A stretch of 35,904 nt of DNA from Sedimentisphaerales bacterium (GTDB lineage Bacteria > Planctomycetota > Phycisphaerae > Sedimentisphaerales > Anaerobacaceae). Location of the stretch: positions 1-35,904 of the forward strand of contig JAFGDN010000055.1 of NCBI GenBank assembly GCA_016932095.1, in the 5' to 3' direction. Within the stretch, counting starts at the first letter, position 1. Every line of letters starts with the position of its first letter. This document shows positions 21,938 through 30,018 of this stretch, piece after piece. Both the position numbers and the translations under genes were made by a program. The notes beneath the pieces are model-generated. The model saw only the letters and a program-made list of their open reading frames with translations, did no database searches and was not told the DNA's origin.

Positions 21938-22945
21938 TTACTCTGGAACCGGGCAGAAAGGCTTCAACTGTGTCTCTCTCTTGCCCCAGTATAGAATCAG
22001 CCTGTTGTAGTCGCTTGTGTAAACACGATACTTCAAAGCACCTGCATACTTATGGTCTATATCAGCACACATCAACGGGGTACCGTCTAATCCATTCACA
22101 TCACGCAACTGCGTGGCCCTTTTACCCCAGGCAGCCATAAGTTTGTTGTAATCGCTGGTGTAAACACGATATTTCAAAGCACCTTCGCCCTTGTTATCCG
22201 TGTCGCCGTAGCATTGTGTGTTCCAGACCGGGTTTGCGCATTGTCCTGCCCAGCACTCGGGCTCCCATACGCTGAGCCACTCATTATACTGGAGTCGATA
22301 AGGCTCCCAGCACGGGAACTTCTTAGGGAAGCTGAACGTGGCACCGTTGCCTACGACCGTCGGGGTAACCGACGAGCCGTCATAAAGGACCACGCCGCCG
22401 CGAAGAGCGTTCACCGCGAAGGTTACAGTGCAACTCGCCGGAGTGCATGCCACACACGGGTCAATCGTAAGCCGGCAAAGCGTGCCTGAGCTTGCGGGTT
22501 TGTTGGCTTCGCCAACGTATAACGAACCCATCTCAAGAATGACCTTGTTGGTTCCGATACCCGTTCCCGCGGCATCCGGGTCGCTCGTTGACGCAACCGG
22601 ACCATAGTTCGGCTCAACCCAGTTTACATCACCGGGATCGAGTTCAGTCCGGAAGCTGCCCGGGAATATCCCATAGCCGGGACTTGCTTGGGTGCTTTCA
22701 CCCCTTTTGTAATCAGAGACAGCGGAAATAACAAAACCGTTGTCAACGCTGACTTCAAGGGCGAATGCACGAACTTCCTCGGCATCACAGGTATAGTTCA
22801 CGTCGAGGATATTGCAAGAACTGCCTTCTTGGTACTGCCCAACCGCATTATACGGCTGATTCTGGATAGCCCTTACGGTAACAGTCGCCATTGCAGGCGC
22901 CGTCGCCAGTAGAAGCATCGCAACAATTAGCAAAATCCTTCTCAT
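21938..22945 (-). CDS. Secreted Cys-rich protein with duplicated dockerin-like C-terminal motif
   Basis: A 335-residue exported protein with signal peptide MRRILLIVAMLLLATAPAMA (ATG 22945, with AAAGGATGG upstream). Residues ~20-220 form a beta-rich domain whose pattern (VSVDNGFVISAVSDYKRG.., LCRLTIDPC, VVGNGATFSF) recalls cohesin-like or PEP-CTERM partner domains. After a Cys/Trp-rich stretch, the motif GALKYRVYTSDYN(K/R)L..WGKR.TQL occurs twice. Each is preceded by an acidic D.D/DID segment (GDTDNKGEG and ADIDHKYAG), like two dockerin halves with an unusual KYRVYTSDYN insertion. It lies 66 nt upstream of the PEP-CTERM gene on the same strand, so the two may form an operon. Confidence 0.72.
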   Translation of the reverse strand: MRRILLIVAMLLLATAPAMATVTVRAIQNQPYNAVGQYQEGSSCNILDVNYTCDAEEVRAFALEVSVDNGFVISAVSDYKRGESTQASPGYGIFPGSFRTELDPGDVNWVEPNYGPVASTSDPDAAGTGIGTNKVILEMGSLYVGEANKPASSGTLCRLTIDPCVACTPASCTVTFAVNALRGGVVLYDGSSVTPTVVGNGATFSFPKKFPCWEPYRLQYNEWLSVWEPECWAGQCANPVWNTQCYGDTDNKGEGALKYRVYTSDYNKLMAAWGKRATQLRDVNGLDGTPLMCADIDHKYAGALKYRVYTSDYNRLILYWGKRETQLKPFCPVPE

Positions 22946-23486
22946 AAATCTTACCATCCTTTCTTTTCTTCCTTGCAAAGTCACACACTTTGCATCGTTT
23001 AGGTTTACCTGCTAAATAGAACACATCGCTTAATTACGCCCACTCAAATAATTCGATTCTGACAAATCTACTTTCATTGAGATTGACGTTTCGACTGGCA
23101 GGAGCAGTCGAAAGAAAACAAACGAAATACTCTCTATTTTACTCCTCCGGTTGTCTCCTTTCTGCCTTTTCGGCGTAATCGTGCGATTTTACTGCATACT
23201 GCACAAGGTTACTATTGGTGAAAGTCAAATGTATGTTAGCATAATCCCCAGCCGATAGTCAACTGTTTTTTTCAAAAAAATGTAAAAAAATTGAAAAAAA
23301 ACCTCGAAGCCCCCTCGAAATTCCTATAAAAACACGGGTATTGATGCTAAAACCAATACTGACAAGGATTTAGGTGTTGGCAATATGGGCAAACTGGCTA
23401 ATTAGGCAAGGTTTTTGAAAAACACCCTTTTCAATATAGGCAGCCGTGAAATGCGAAATCGGTATTGATAAAACGCCCCGTCGGTT
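22946..23486. other. Long AT-rich leader/spacer
   Basis: No gene was recognised. On the minus strand it should hold the promoter and a ~280-nt leader of the Cys-rich secreted protein, with a perfect 9-bp hairpin at 23089-23113 (TTTCGACTG/CAGTCGAAA, 7-nt loop). A second small hairpin, GTATTG/CAATAC, lies at 23338-23359. The stretch 23265-23300 is very A/T-rich. Confidence 0.4.
23233..23262 (-). promoter_or_regulatory. Possible promoter of the Cys-rich secreted protein gene
   Basis: On the minus strand TTGACT (complement of 23257-23262), an 18-bp spacer and TAACAT (complement of 23233-23238) make a moderate sigma70 match. Transcription would start near 23226, leaving a leader of about 280 nt. 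Confidence 0.35.
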
Positions 23487-23667
23487 AAATCCCAAACATC
23501 AAATCCAAAATCCTGAGCAAATTACAACCACCAAAAAACCTAATTTCAAACGACTGTCGCCTTATGGTCTGGCTATTGGATTATTTTAGGATTTGGAATT
23601 TGTTTGAGATTTGTCTTTTGGGATTTGGAAGTTGTTTACCGTTTGGGATTTGTTATTTGTGGTTTTT
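23487..23667. repeat. Quasi-palindromic word-repeat element (AAATCCCAAAC words) upstream of rodA
   Basis: The left arm (23487-~23550) has words AAATCCCAAACATCAAATCC and AAAATCC..AATTACAACC. The right arm (~23581-23667) has GGATTTGGAATTTG, GAGATTTG, GGGATTTGGAAG and GGGATTTGTTATTTGTGG, the reverse complement of the same word set. Between them is unrelated sequence (CTGTCGCCTTATGGTCTGG). It ends 18 bp before the rodA ATG. Confidence 0.75.
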
Positions 23668-23684
23668 CTCGTTATTATTCTGTT

Positions 23685-24923
23685 ATGCTTGATTTGCTCA
23701 AAGGCCGACAATTCGCCGTAAGGATTATGCTGCTGGCAGCAACCTTCCTGCTGACCGCAATAGGCATTCTAACCATATACGCAGTCGCGCATCCCTACAA
23801 TACCGAGTCATCGCCTGAGCTGACCAACCTTTGGAAAAAACAGCTCTTCTTTGCAATTGTGGGTCTCGGGTCGGTCGTTCTCATTAACCTTATCAGCTAT
23901 CGTCGGCTTGGACAGGCCGGCTACTGGCTCTACGCCGCCGTCCTCGTTATACTGGCGGTGCTGTTAATCGATAAATTTATTGATTTACCCTTCGTCCCCG
24001 TTATCAATGGCTCACGCAGGTGGATTCGTGTTCCGCTCGGCTTTGGCTCATTGAATATCCAGCCATCCGAGGTCTGCAAACCCGCGTATGTCATAGCGCT
24101 GGCCTGGTTTTTGCGATACCGCAGTAATTATCGGAATTTCAAGGCGCTAATCGGCCCGTTCGTCCTTACGCTTTTACCTATGGTGCTTATTTTGCTCGAG
24201 CCCGACCTCGGAACGGTGCTTCTTATGCTGCCGATTTTTTTTGCGATGGTTTTCGTGGCGGGGGCGAAAGTCAAACATCTCGCGATGATAATTCTCGTGG
24301 CGCTGGCAGTCAGCCCTCTTTTATGGCACTTTATGCAGCCCTATCAGCGGCTGCGTATAAGCAGCGTCCTTTTGCAAAGTGAATGGCTTCGTCAAAAAGC
24401 CCAGCAGCACCCCGCCCTCGGCCGGGTCCTCGTAGGCGGCGACTTTTCAACCAAAAAGTGGAAAGACAACTGGGCATACCATTTAATAAGGTCAAAATAC
24501 GCCGTCGCCTCAGGCGGGCCTGCCGGCTACGGCTACAGCAGGGGGCCGTTCCTTAAATATAACTTCCTGCCCGAACGGCATAACGACTTCATTTTCGCCA
24601 CAATCTCGCATCAATGGGGTTTCTTCGGCTCTATGGCGGTGCTTGCGCTTTATGTCATTCTGCTTTGGTCCGGCCTTGAAATAGCCGTTGCCAACACCGA
24701 CCCCTTTGGCCGGCTGTTAGCCATAGGCATCGTCGCGATGTTCGCCATTCAGGTTATTGTAAACGTAATGATGACCGTCGGCTTGATGCCTATTACGGGT
24801 ATTACCCTGCCCCTTGTCAGCTACGGCGGCTCAAGTTTGGTTATTACCCTGGCCTGTGTAGGGCTTCTCAACAACGTCGGCCGATGGCGTCCCTTCAGCG
24901 TCGCCCCGCGTGCGTTTGAATAA
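23685..24923 (+). CDS. rodA: SEDS peptidoglycan polymerase RodA
   Basis: A 412-residue polytopic SEDS-family glycosyltransferase that polymerises glycan strands from lipid II during wall elongation. ATG 23685 (MLDLLKGRQFAVRIMLLAATFLL) is chosen because the longer frame upstream only reads through the word-repeat element. Signature segments are GSRRWIRVPLG..NIQPSEVCKPAYV, LILLEPDLGTVLLMLPIFFAMVFVAG, FLPERHNDFIFATISHQWGFFGS and ITLPLVSYGGSSL. RodA is favoured over FtsW by overall form and by the murJ neighbour, but the distinction is not certain. Its last ~90 bases overlap the 3' end of murJ on the other strand. No partner PBP2 gene is present here. Confidence 0.88.
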   Translation: MLDLLKGRQFAVRIMLLAATFLLTAIGILTIYAVAHPYNTESSPELTNLWKKQLFFAIVGLGSVVLINLISYRRLGQAGYWLYAAVLVILAVLLIDKFIDLPFVPVINGSRRWIRVPLGFGSLNIQPSEVCKPAYVIALAWFLRYRSNYRNFKALIGPFVLTLLPMVLILLEPDLGTVLLMLPIFFAMVFVAGAKVKHLAMIILVALAVSPLLWHFMQPYQRLRISSVLLQSEWLRQKAQQHPALGRVLVGGDFSTKKWKDNWAYHLIRSKYAVASGGPAGYGYSRGPFLKYNFLPERHNDFIFATISHQWGFFGSMAVLALYVILLWSGLEIAVANTDPFGRLLAIGIVAMFAIQVIVNVMMTVGLMPITGITLPLVSYGGSSLVITLACVGLLNNVGRWRPFSVAPRAFE

Positions 24924-26528
24924 TTCCGCGATTTCCGGCGCTCCCAGCAGGTACGCGACACAAAAAAAGACGATAATCCCCACCGGCACGCAAATCACCA
25001 CAATAACCCAGTCGGCCGACTCGCTCATATACCACCTGATTACGTAAATTATCCCCGCCATAATGGCCGAAGCGATTATGCTGCGAACTACGCTTACAGT
25101 AATCTTACGCCCCCCCATAAGCCCTAATCGTCTGCGAAGCAGGTAAATCAGCACGCATGCGTTCAATCCGAAAGTAATCGTCGTTGATAATCCGAACGCC
25201 CCCGCCCCCAGCGAAGGTATCCAGACCAGTGTAACGAGCATTATAAGGTTCAATATCGCAAGAGAACATGAAACCTTCAAAGGAGTTATAGTATCCTTGA
25301 GCGAATAGAACGAGCGGGCGAGAATTTGGTAGCTGCAATAAGACCACATTCCGATAACATACATCTGTAAAACAAACGCCGCCTGAGCCGCGTCTTGCGG
25401 ACTGAAATTCCGCCGGGCAAAAATCACTTTCACTATCGGCACGGCCAGAATATAAAGCCCGACTCCGCTGGCGATACCCTCCATAAGAGCAAGGCGAAGC
25501 GCCCGGTTTATACTGTCTTTAAGATTAACCATATCTTTGCGGGCGGCATAACGTGTCAAAAGCGGGAAAACCGCCACCCCCAGCGAAATCGCCAATACTC
25601 CCATAGGGAACTGATAGAGCGCCCGTGCCGCACCTACACGGGTTATGACTCCCGGTGTCAGAGGCCTGTGTAGAATCCAGCCGAAAATATTGATATCCGG
25701 CGCCGCCTGTGTAGCTGTCAAGTTCCAGGAGATTATATTCTGGAAAAGATCTGAAATCTGTAAAAAGCCCAGCCCCAGCAATACCGGCGCAAGCATTTTG
25801 AGTATTGGTATGATACCCGGCTCAATCGGCCGCAGACGCGGCCTAATCGAAAATCCGCTCTTATTCAGCAGCCATAAGACCGCTATTAGCTGGATTACAC
25901 CGGCCGCAACTACGCTAACAGCTACTATTTCAAGCTGCCCCGCGATGTTTCCCTTAAGCAATGGGGCCACCCACCACGCTGCGATAATACCTGCAATGTT
26001 AAATATTATGGGGGCGGCCGCCGGAAACGCGAAATGCCCCCGGCAGTTCAACGTAGCCGAGCCGAGAGCCAAAAGGCAAACCGTTACCATATAAGGAAAC
26101 ATTATTGTCGCAAGCGTCATCAACAGCTTGCGGTCCTGCGGCCCCGGCAGCATCGCAAAGGTAAAAAAGCCAATCTCAACCAGCAGCATCACAGTTACAA
26201 GGAATACAGCCAGCAGCGCTAATGCGTTGGCAAATAATTTAGACGCCTTCTCAAAGCCGCTTTTCTCGGCTGTTTCTGAAAACACAGGCACAAATGCGCT
26301 CGCCAATGCCCCTTCTCCAAACAGCCGGCGGAACAGGTTCGGTATCTGAAACGCAAGCCCGAATGCGTCCGTGGAGCGGTTTGCCCCCAAAGATGTGATT
26401 CCCATATCACGGAAAAGACCGAAAATACGCGAAATTACAGTAATACCAGCCACGACTTTGGCGGCATTAAAGAAGTGCTCGCGTTCTTGATGTTCCTGAC
26501 GTGCCTTGTCATTCATAGAAACAACCAT
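24831..26528 (-). CDS. murJ: Lipid II flippase MurJ (MviN family)
   Basis: MurJ flips undecaprenyl-linked peptidoglycan precursor across the inner membrane. The 565-residue product begins MVVSMNDKARQEHQEREHFFNAAKVVAGITVISRIFGLFRD and shows the MATE/MOP-type series of ~14 helices. The family signature AFQIPNLFRRLFGEGALASAFVPVF is near the N-terminus. ATG 26528 is preferred; 26516 is the alternative. The C-terminal ~30 residues after LGAPEIAELFKR are hydrophilic (GTPSADVVEKPYTGQG) and are encoded antisense to the end of rodA, a 93-bp convergent overlap. Confidence 0.92.
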   Translation of the reverse strand: MVVSMNDKARQEHQEREHFFNAAKVVAGITVISRIFGLFRDMGITSLGANRSTDAFGLAFQIPNLFRRLFGEGALASAFVPVFSETAEKSGFEKASKLFANALALLAVFLVTVMLLVEIGFFTFAMLPGPQDRKLLMTLATIMFPYMVTVCLLALGSATLNCRGHFAFPAAAPIIFNIAGIIAAWWVAPLLKGNIAGQLEIVAVSVVAAGVIQLIAVLWLLNKSGFSIRPRLRPIEPGIIPILKMLAPVLLGLGFLQISDLFQNIISWNLTATQAAPDINIFGWILHRPLTPGVITRVGAARALYQFPMGVLAISLGVAVFPLLTRYAARKDMVNLKDSINRALRLALMEGIASGVGLYILAVPIVKVIFARRNFSPQDAAQAAFVLQMYVIGMWSYCSYQILARSFYSLKDTITPLKVSCSLAILNLIMLVTLVWIPSLGAGAFGLSTTITFGLNACVLIYLLRRRLGLMGGRKITVSVVRSIIASAIMAGIIYVIRWYMSESADWVIVVICVPVGIIVFFCVAYLLGAPEIAELFKRTRGDAEGTPSADVVEKPYTGQGNNQT

Positions 26529-26792
26529 CAAGCTGACCTATCGGCTAACCAGCGGATTTATCAATACTCAATCTCTCGGGAATCAACATCAGAGAAAACT
26601 GTTAAAAATACGTCATAAGACCGGTAAATTCATCATAAATCCGCGTAAAATCGCACATAATCCGGCCTGGTTCGTAAAAATGCAGTTGCTCGTGAAGGTC
26701 GATTAAATTGCCAGCTATCAGGTTCGTTTCGCTCTAAAGGGCTTATTGAAAACACCCGAAATATCACTTGACAAATTGTGTTTAATCTACGA

Positions 26793-29255
26793 ATGCAAAT
26801 GCTTACCGGCAAATACGTTATAATTCTATTGCTGTGGCTTGTCCTGGCCGGCCCTGTATCGGCTCAGGAAACAGGCAATGTTGCGCAGAATGAGCCAAAC
26901 GTGCCGTCTCCCGAACAATTGCGGCCGACGGCCACCGGCACTCCCAAACCCCCCGAAAAGCTCTTCTCCCCCTCGGTTAGCCAGTTATTTTATGGAATCG
27001 GCCACGAGCTTTCACACGATAACGACTCTTCCGAATCGAAGGTCCAGCAGACAATTGTCTTTTTGGATGCCGCCAACGAGCTTGACTTCAGCTCCGAGCT
27101 TGTGCCGGCTGATTTACTCACTATCGCTTCTCGTCCCGGCCACACCCGAAATTTGTATATGCTATATAACCTGCTGATAAAATATGTGAGTAAAAACTCC
27201 AATTCCCTGGTAGCGACAAACGCGATTCGGTTCCTGCTCGGGCAACTGGACTATAGAGAGCAAAAAGAAAAGATGATTTCGCGTCTGTTATTGGACTTGG
27301 GGGATTCAAATCTTTATATCAAATCCGAATTGCTGACCACTTATGGCCTGCTTTATGCCGAGAAGGCCGACGATGTTAACGCCGCTAAGCTTATGGCGAT
27401 GGCCTACAACGCAAACACATATAATCATCTGGCGTTCGAGAAACTCACCGAATTAGTGCCCGAACAAATCAGCCCAGTCCTGAACCTTCAATACCTCCGG
27501 CTGAACCTTCGCCTAAATCCCATCGACCTCGAAACGGCGCTCGCCTTTGCCCAGTATGCCCAGAGGGTCCAGCTTTACGAAGTCGCAGCCGGCTCTTACG
27601 AATACGCCGCAGATTTGTTCCGTTTCCTTTATCCAAACCAAAAGCTGCCTGCCGGTATTTACCTCGACTGGATGACCTGCTGTTATAACGTCCCGCGATA
27701 TCGAAACAGGTGCCTGCAATTAGCCGAACGGTTCCGCAAAGAAGGTCGGTTCGACCTGCAAATCGAGGCACTGGCGTCGAAGGCCGCCGAAAAGATAGGG
27801 GATACCGAACGCGCCCGGCAATTACTCAAAGACGCCGAACGACAGGCCCTTGAGCTTCTTGAAAAACCCGGCTCAACGGTCGATTATAAAACGCTCGCCT
27901 GGTTTTACTGCTTCGTCAGCCCCGACCCGAATAGAGCCGTTGATTTTGCCAATAAGGCCTTTTCAAACGAGCCAAATTCGCCAACGTCCGCCGCGCTGCT
28001 TGCCTGCGCCCTGGTTGATAACAACCAGCTCGACCAAGCAAAACCTCTCGTGGAAAACTACCCACAGACCCAAATCGCGACGTTCGTTTCGGCAAAGCTC
28101 AATCTTGCCGCCGGAAACAAACAGCAGTGCCTCGATTCGCTGCGTTCAGCCATTGACAGAGACCCCGGCTCTATTGTCGCCGGAGAGGCGCTATCGCTGC
28201 TGGCCGGCCTCGACGCCGATTACATTCCCATATTCGATACTACCCTTATGATGAACACCCTCCAACAGCAAATCGGTAAGCAGCTCATCCCGCAATTTGT
28301 GGCTCCCGAACAGATGCTTTCTTTCGTCCTTAACGTCCGCGGAACGAGATTCATATACGGCAGCGACTTCGCAGGCGTTATCTCCATCACGAATAACTGG
28401 TTTGAGCCGCTCGTAATATCCGATATTGGTTTTTGCAGGGGCAGTATTGTTATAGACGCCGAGGTTACCGGCGACCTCAACGCCAGGTTCGACAAACTCA
28501 TCTCAGTAACGACAAAACCCTCAACACCCATCGCCCCCGGGCAATCCACCCTGGTCCCCGTTCGATTATTCAGCGGCCCGCTCAGGGCGTTTCTCGTCAA
28601 TCACCCACAGGCATCCCTGAATATCAAGTTCACCGCTTATCTTGACCCCGTTATATTCCCTGATACCAATACGATTTCCTGTTTGATACCGGGCATAAAG
28701 CCGGGAATCGTCGAAATCGAACGACCGCGAGTCGAAATCACCCCGGATTTTCTACAAAACCGTTTCGAATCGCTGGCCAGGGGTAAACAAGGCCCCAGGA
28801 TAAAGGCCGCCCAGCTTTTCACGGGCCTGCTGGCGGAAAGCAGGGAAAATCCTTCTTACAAACACGTTCGGGCCGACTGGATGTATCCTATGCTGAAATC
28901 CGGCCTGGCCCAGTCGCTGACCGACGCCGACTGGGTCGTCCGCGTTCACACCCTCGCTGCGATGGCGGATTTACCTCTCGATTACGAGTTGACCGGCGCC
29001 GCATCCGCGGGCCTTAACGACCGGCATTGGCCCGCCCGTATGACCGCTTTGTGGCTTTTGGCGTCAAAACAGGGCTACAGTTTTCAAAAGGTTCTCGACC
29101 ATTCCGCTCAACATGATGAAAGTGTATTCGTCCAAAGTATGGCCGTCGCCCTCGGCGCAAAAAAACCTCAGCAAACTCGGCCCGTTGAGCAATCAATTCT
29201 CGATATACTCGGGCAGGAGCCGAACGCCTCCGACCGGCCGTTCCTGACGCCCTAA
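26793..29255 (+). CDS. Large exported alpha-solenoid/TPR-like protein
   Basis: I do not recognise a named family. The ~820-residue product has a signal peptide (MLTGKYVIILLLWLVLAGPVSAQ), so it is exported. Starts at ATG 26793 or 26799 are both possible; no clear ribosome binding site is visible. Residues ~70-500 are helical and TPR-like (for example ALAFAQYAQRVQLYEVAAGSYEYAADLFRF and AVDFANKAFSNEPNSPTSAALLACALV..). Residues ~510-640 look like a beta-sandwich (GVISITNNWFEPLVISDIGF..IAPGQSTLVPVRLF). The last ~150 residues are HEAT-like (ADWVVRVHTLAAMADLPL, NDRHWPARMTALWLLASKQG). Probably a periplasmic scaffold. Confidence 0.6.
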   Translation: MQMLTGKYVIILLLWLVLAGPVSAQETGNVAQNEPNVPSPEQLRPTATGTPKPPEKLFSPSVSQLFYGIGHELSHDNDSSESKVQQTIVFLDAANELDFSSELVPADLLTIASRPGHTRNLYMLYNLLIKYVSKNSNSLVATNAIRFLLGQLDYREQKEKMISRLLLDLGDSNLYIKSELLTTYGLLYAEKADDVNAAKLMAMAYNANTYNHLAFEKLTELVPEQISPVLNLQYLRLNLRLNPIDLETALAFAQYAQRVQLYEVAAGSYEYAADLFRFLYPNQKLPAGIYLDWMTCCYNVPRYRNRCLQLAERFRKEGRFDLQIEALASKAAEKIGDTERARQLLKDAERQALELLEKPGSTVDYKTLAWFYCFVSPDPNRAVDFANKAFSNEPNSPTSAALLACALVDNNQLDQAKPLVENYPQTQIATFVSAKLNLAAGNKQQCLDSLRSAIDRDPGSIVAGEALSLLAGLDADYIPIFDTTLMMNTLQQQIGKQLIPQFVAPEQMLSFVLNVRGTRFIYGSDFAGVISITNNWFEPLVISDIGFCRGSIVIDAEVTGDLNARFDKLISVTTKPSTPIAPGQSTLVPVRLFSGPLRAFLVNHPQASLNIKFTAYLDPVIFPDTNTISCLIPGIKPGIVEIERPRVEITPDFLQNRFESLARGKQGPRIKAAQLFTGLLAESRENPSYKHVRADWMYPMLKSGLAQSLTDADWVVRVHTLAAMADLPLDYELTGAASAGLNDRHWPARMTALWLLASKQGYSFQKVLDHSAQHDESVFVQSMAVALGAKKPQQTRPVEQSILDILGQEPNASDRPFLTP

Positions 29256-29413
29256 ACCCCTTCCTATAAATTTAATGAACGCAACATAAAATTTTCCGTA
29301 AAATTTATTTTGTTTTAAGACGCTGGTTTTGTAACATCTTGTCTTTGCAGAACAGTTATTCCAGTAACGAGCAATGAGCGTCAGGTGTCAGGTTTTTTGG
29401 AAAGGATGATGTA

Positions 29414-29587
29414 ATGCCGGCGAATGTTGACAAAGAAAAATGCACTGGTTGCGAGGCCTGCGTCTCCGAATGCCCCAGCGAGGCAATATCAATGGACGAA
29501 GGCAAGGCAAAGGTTAATCCGGAATCCTGCATCGACTGCGGCGTATGCGTCGATGCCTGCCCGGAACAGGCAATCAGTATGGAGTAG
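29414..29587 (+). CDS. Small 2[4Fe-4S] ferredoxin
   Basis: A 57-residue protein beginning MPANVDKEKCTGCEACVSEC. It has two CxxCxxCxxxCP clusters, C10/C13/C16/C20 and C39/C42/C45/C49, separated by a short AISMDEGKAKV turn. That is the compact bacterial 2[4Fe-4S] ferredoxin fold, an electron carrier for anaerobic metabolism. AAAGGA (29401-29406) lies 7 nt before the ATG. A short GTCAGG-word repeat lies just upstream (29380-29397). A quasi-palindromic element follows, then tRNA-Glu. Confidence 0.93.
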   Translation: MPANVDKEKCTGCEACVSECPSEAISMDEGKAKVNPESCIDCGVCVDACPEQAISME

Positions 29588-29591
29588 TAAA

Positions 29592-29664
29592 CAGATGACA
29601 GAGGACCGAGAACAGAAGACGGAAAATAGGCGACTGTCATCCGTCATTGGTCTTCTGTCATCCG
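29592..29664. repeat. Quasi-palindromic word-repeat element (GATGACAGAGGACC words)
   Basis: Left arm GATGACAGAGGACCGA (29594-29609) and the complement of 29647-29662 (GATGACAGAAGACCAA) agree at 14 of 16 bases. Further words (AACAGAAGACGGA; TGTCATCCGTCATTGG) extend both arms. A short unique centre separates them. It sits between the ferredoxin gene and tRNA-Glu. Confidence 0.75.
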
Positions 29665-29669
29665 GAACC

Positions 29670-29744
29670 GGCCCCATCGTCTAGGCAGGCCTAGGACACC
29701 GGGTTTTCAACCCGGCAACAGGGGTTCGAATCCCCTTGGGGCTA
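29670..29744 (+). tRNA. tRNA-Glu (anticodon UUC)
   Basis: The acceptor stem GGCCCCA pairs with TGGGGCT, with discriminator A at 29744. The anticodon stem CCGGG/CCCGG encloses TTTTCAA, giving anticodon TTC. The T-arm AGGGG-TTCGAAT-CCCCT is perfect. CCA is not encoded. Six T follow directly, which may help termination. tRNA-Glu is a substrate of MnmA, encoded at 7417-8487. Confidence 0.95.
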
Positions 29745-29900
29745 TTTTTTGCGTGGCTGGCAGGCGATTAAAACCATTGCCGAATAGGCCGGCTCAAAAG
29801 AGCGAATCGTCAATCATTAGCGAATAGTCCCGTTTCCCCGACTGTCCAAGTGCACGCCAACCCCAGAATCAGCCCTGAAAACGGCTTTTTTACACAAAAC

Positions 29901-29928
29901 TTGACTTTTGCTATTTCTCCCCTATAAT
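29901..29928 (+). promoter_or_regulatory. Promoter of the dnaG-rpoD operon
   Basis: TTGACT (29901-29906), a 16-bp spacer and a perfect TATAAT (29923-29928) lie ~90 bp before dnaG. Transcription from about 29935 would include the terminator-like hairpin at 29958-29994. Confidence 0.7.
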
Positions 29929-29957
29929 ATCATAGCGCGATTCGATGCTTCCTGTAT

Positions 29958-29994
29958 TTTAATCCCCGGTTTTGCAGGGGTATTAAACTTTTTT
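29958..29994 (+). terminator. Terminator-like leader hairpin (possible attenuator) before dnaG
   Basis: TTTAATCCCC (29958-29967), a 9-nt loop and GGGGTATTAAA (29977-29987) form a stem with one bulged A, followed by C and six T (29989-29994). It lies between the promoter and the dnaG start codon, so it could limit transcription of dnaG and rpoD. Confidence 0.6.
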
Positions 29995-30018
29995 ATCCGC
30001 CTTAGTGCGGATTGTGAA

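Noticed and set aside
22946-23230. c-di-GMP-I (GEMM) riboswitch in the minus-strand leader
   Set aside because: The conserved GCACAGGGCAAACC and GACGCAAAGCC segments are absent.
26768-26792. TTGACA as the -35 box of the large solenoid-protein gene
   Set aside because: No acceptable -10 occurs 16-18 bp downstream; that position coincides with the start codon.
29592-29760. Integrated element at tRNA-Glu
   Set aside because: No integrase, no duplicated tRNA 3' end and no phage-like genes are seen around the tRNA.
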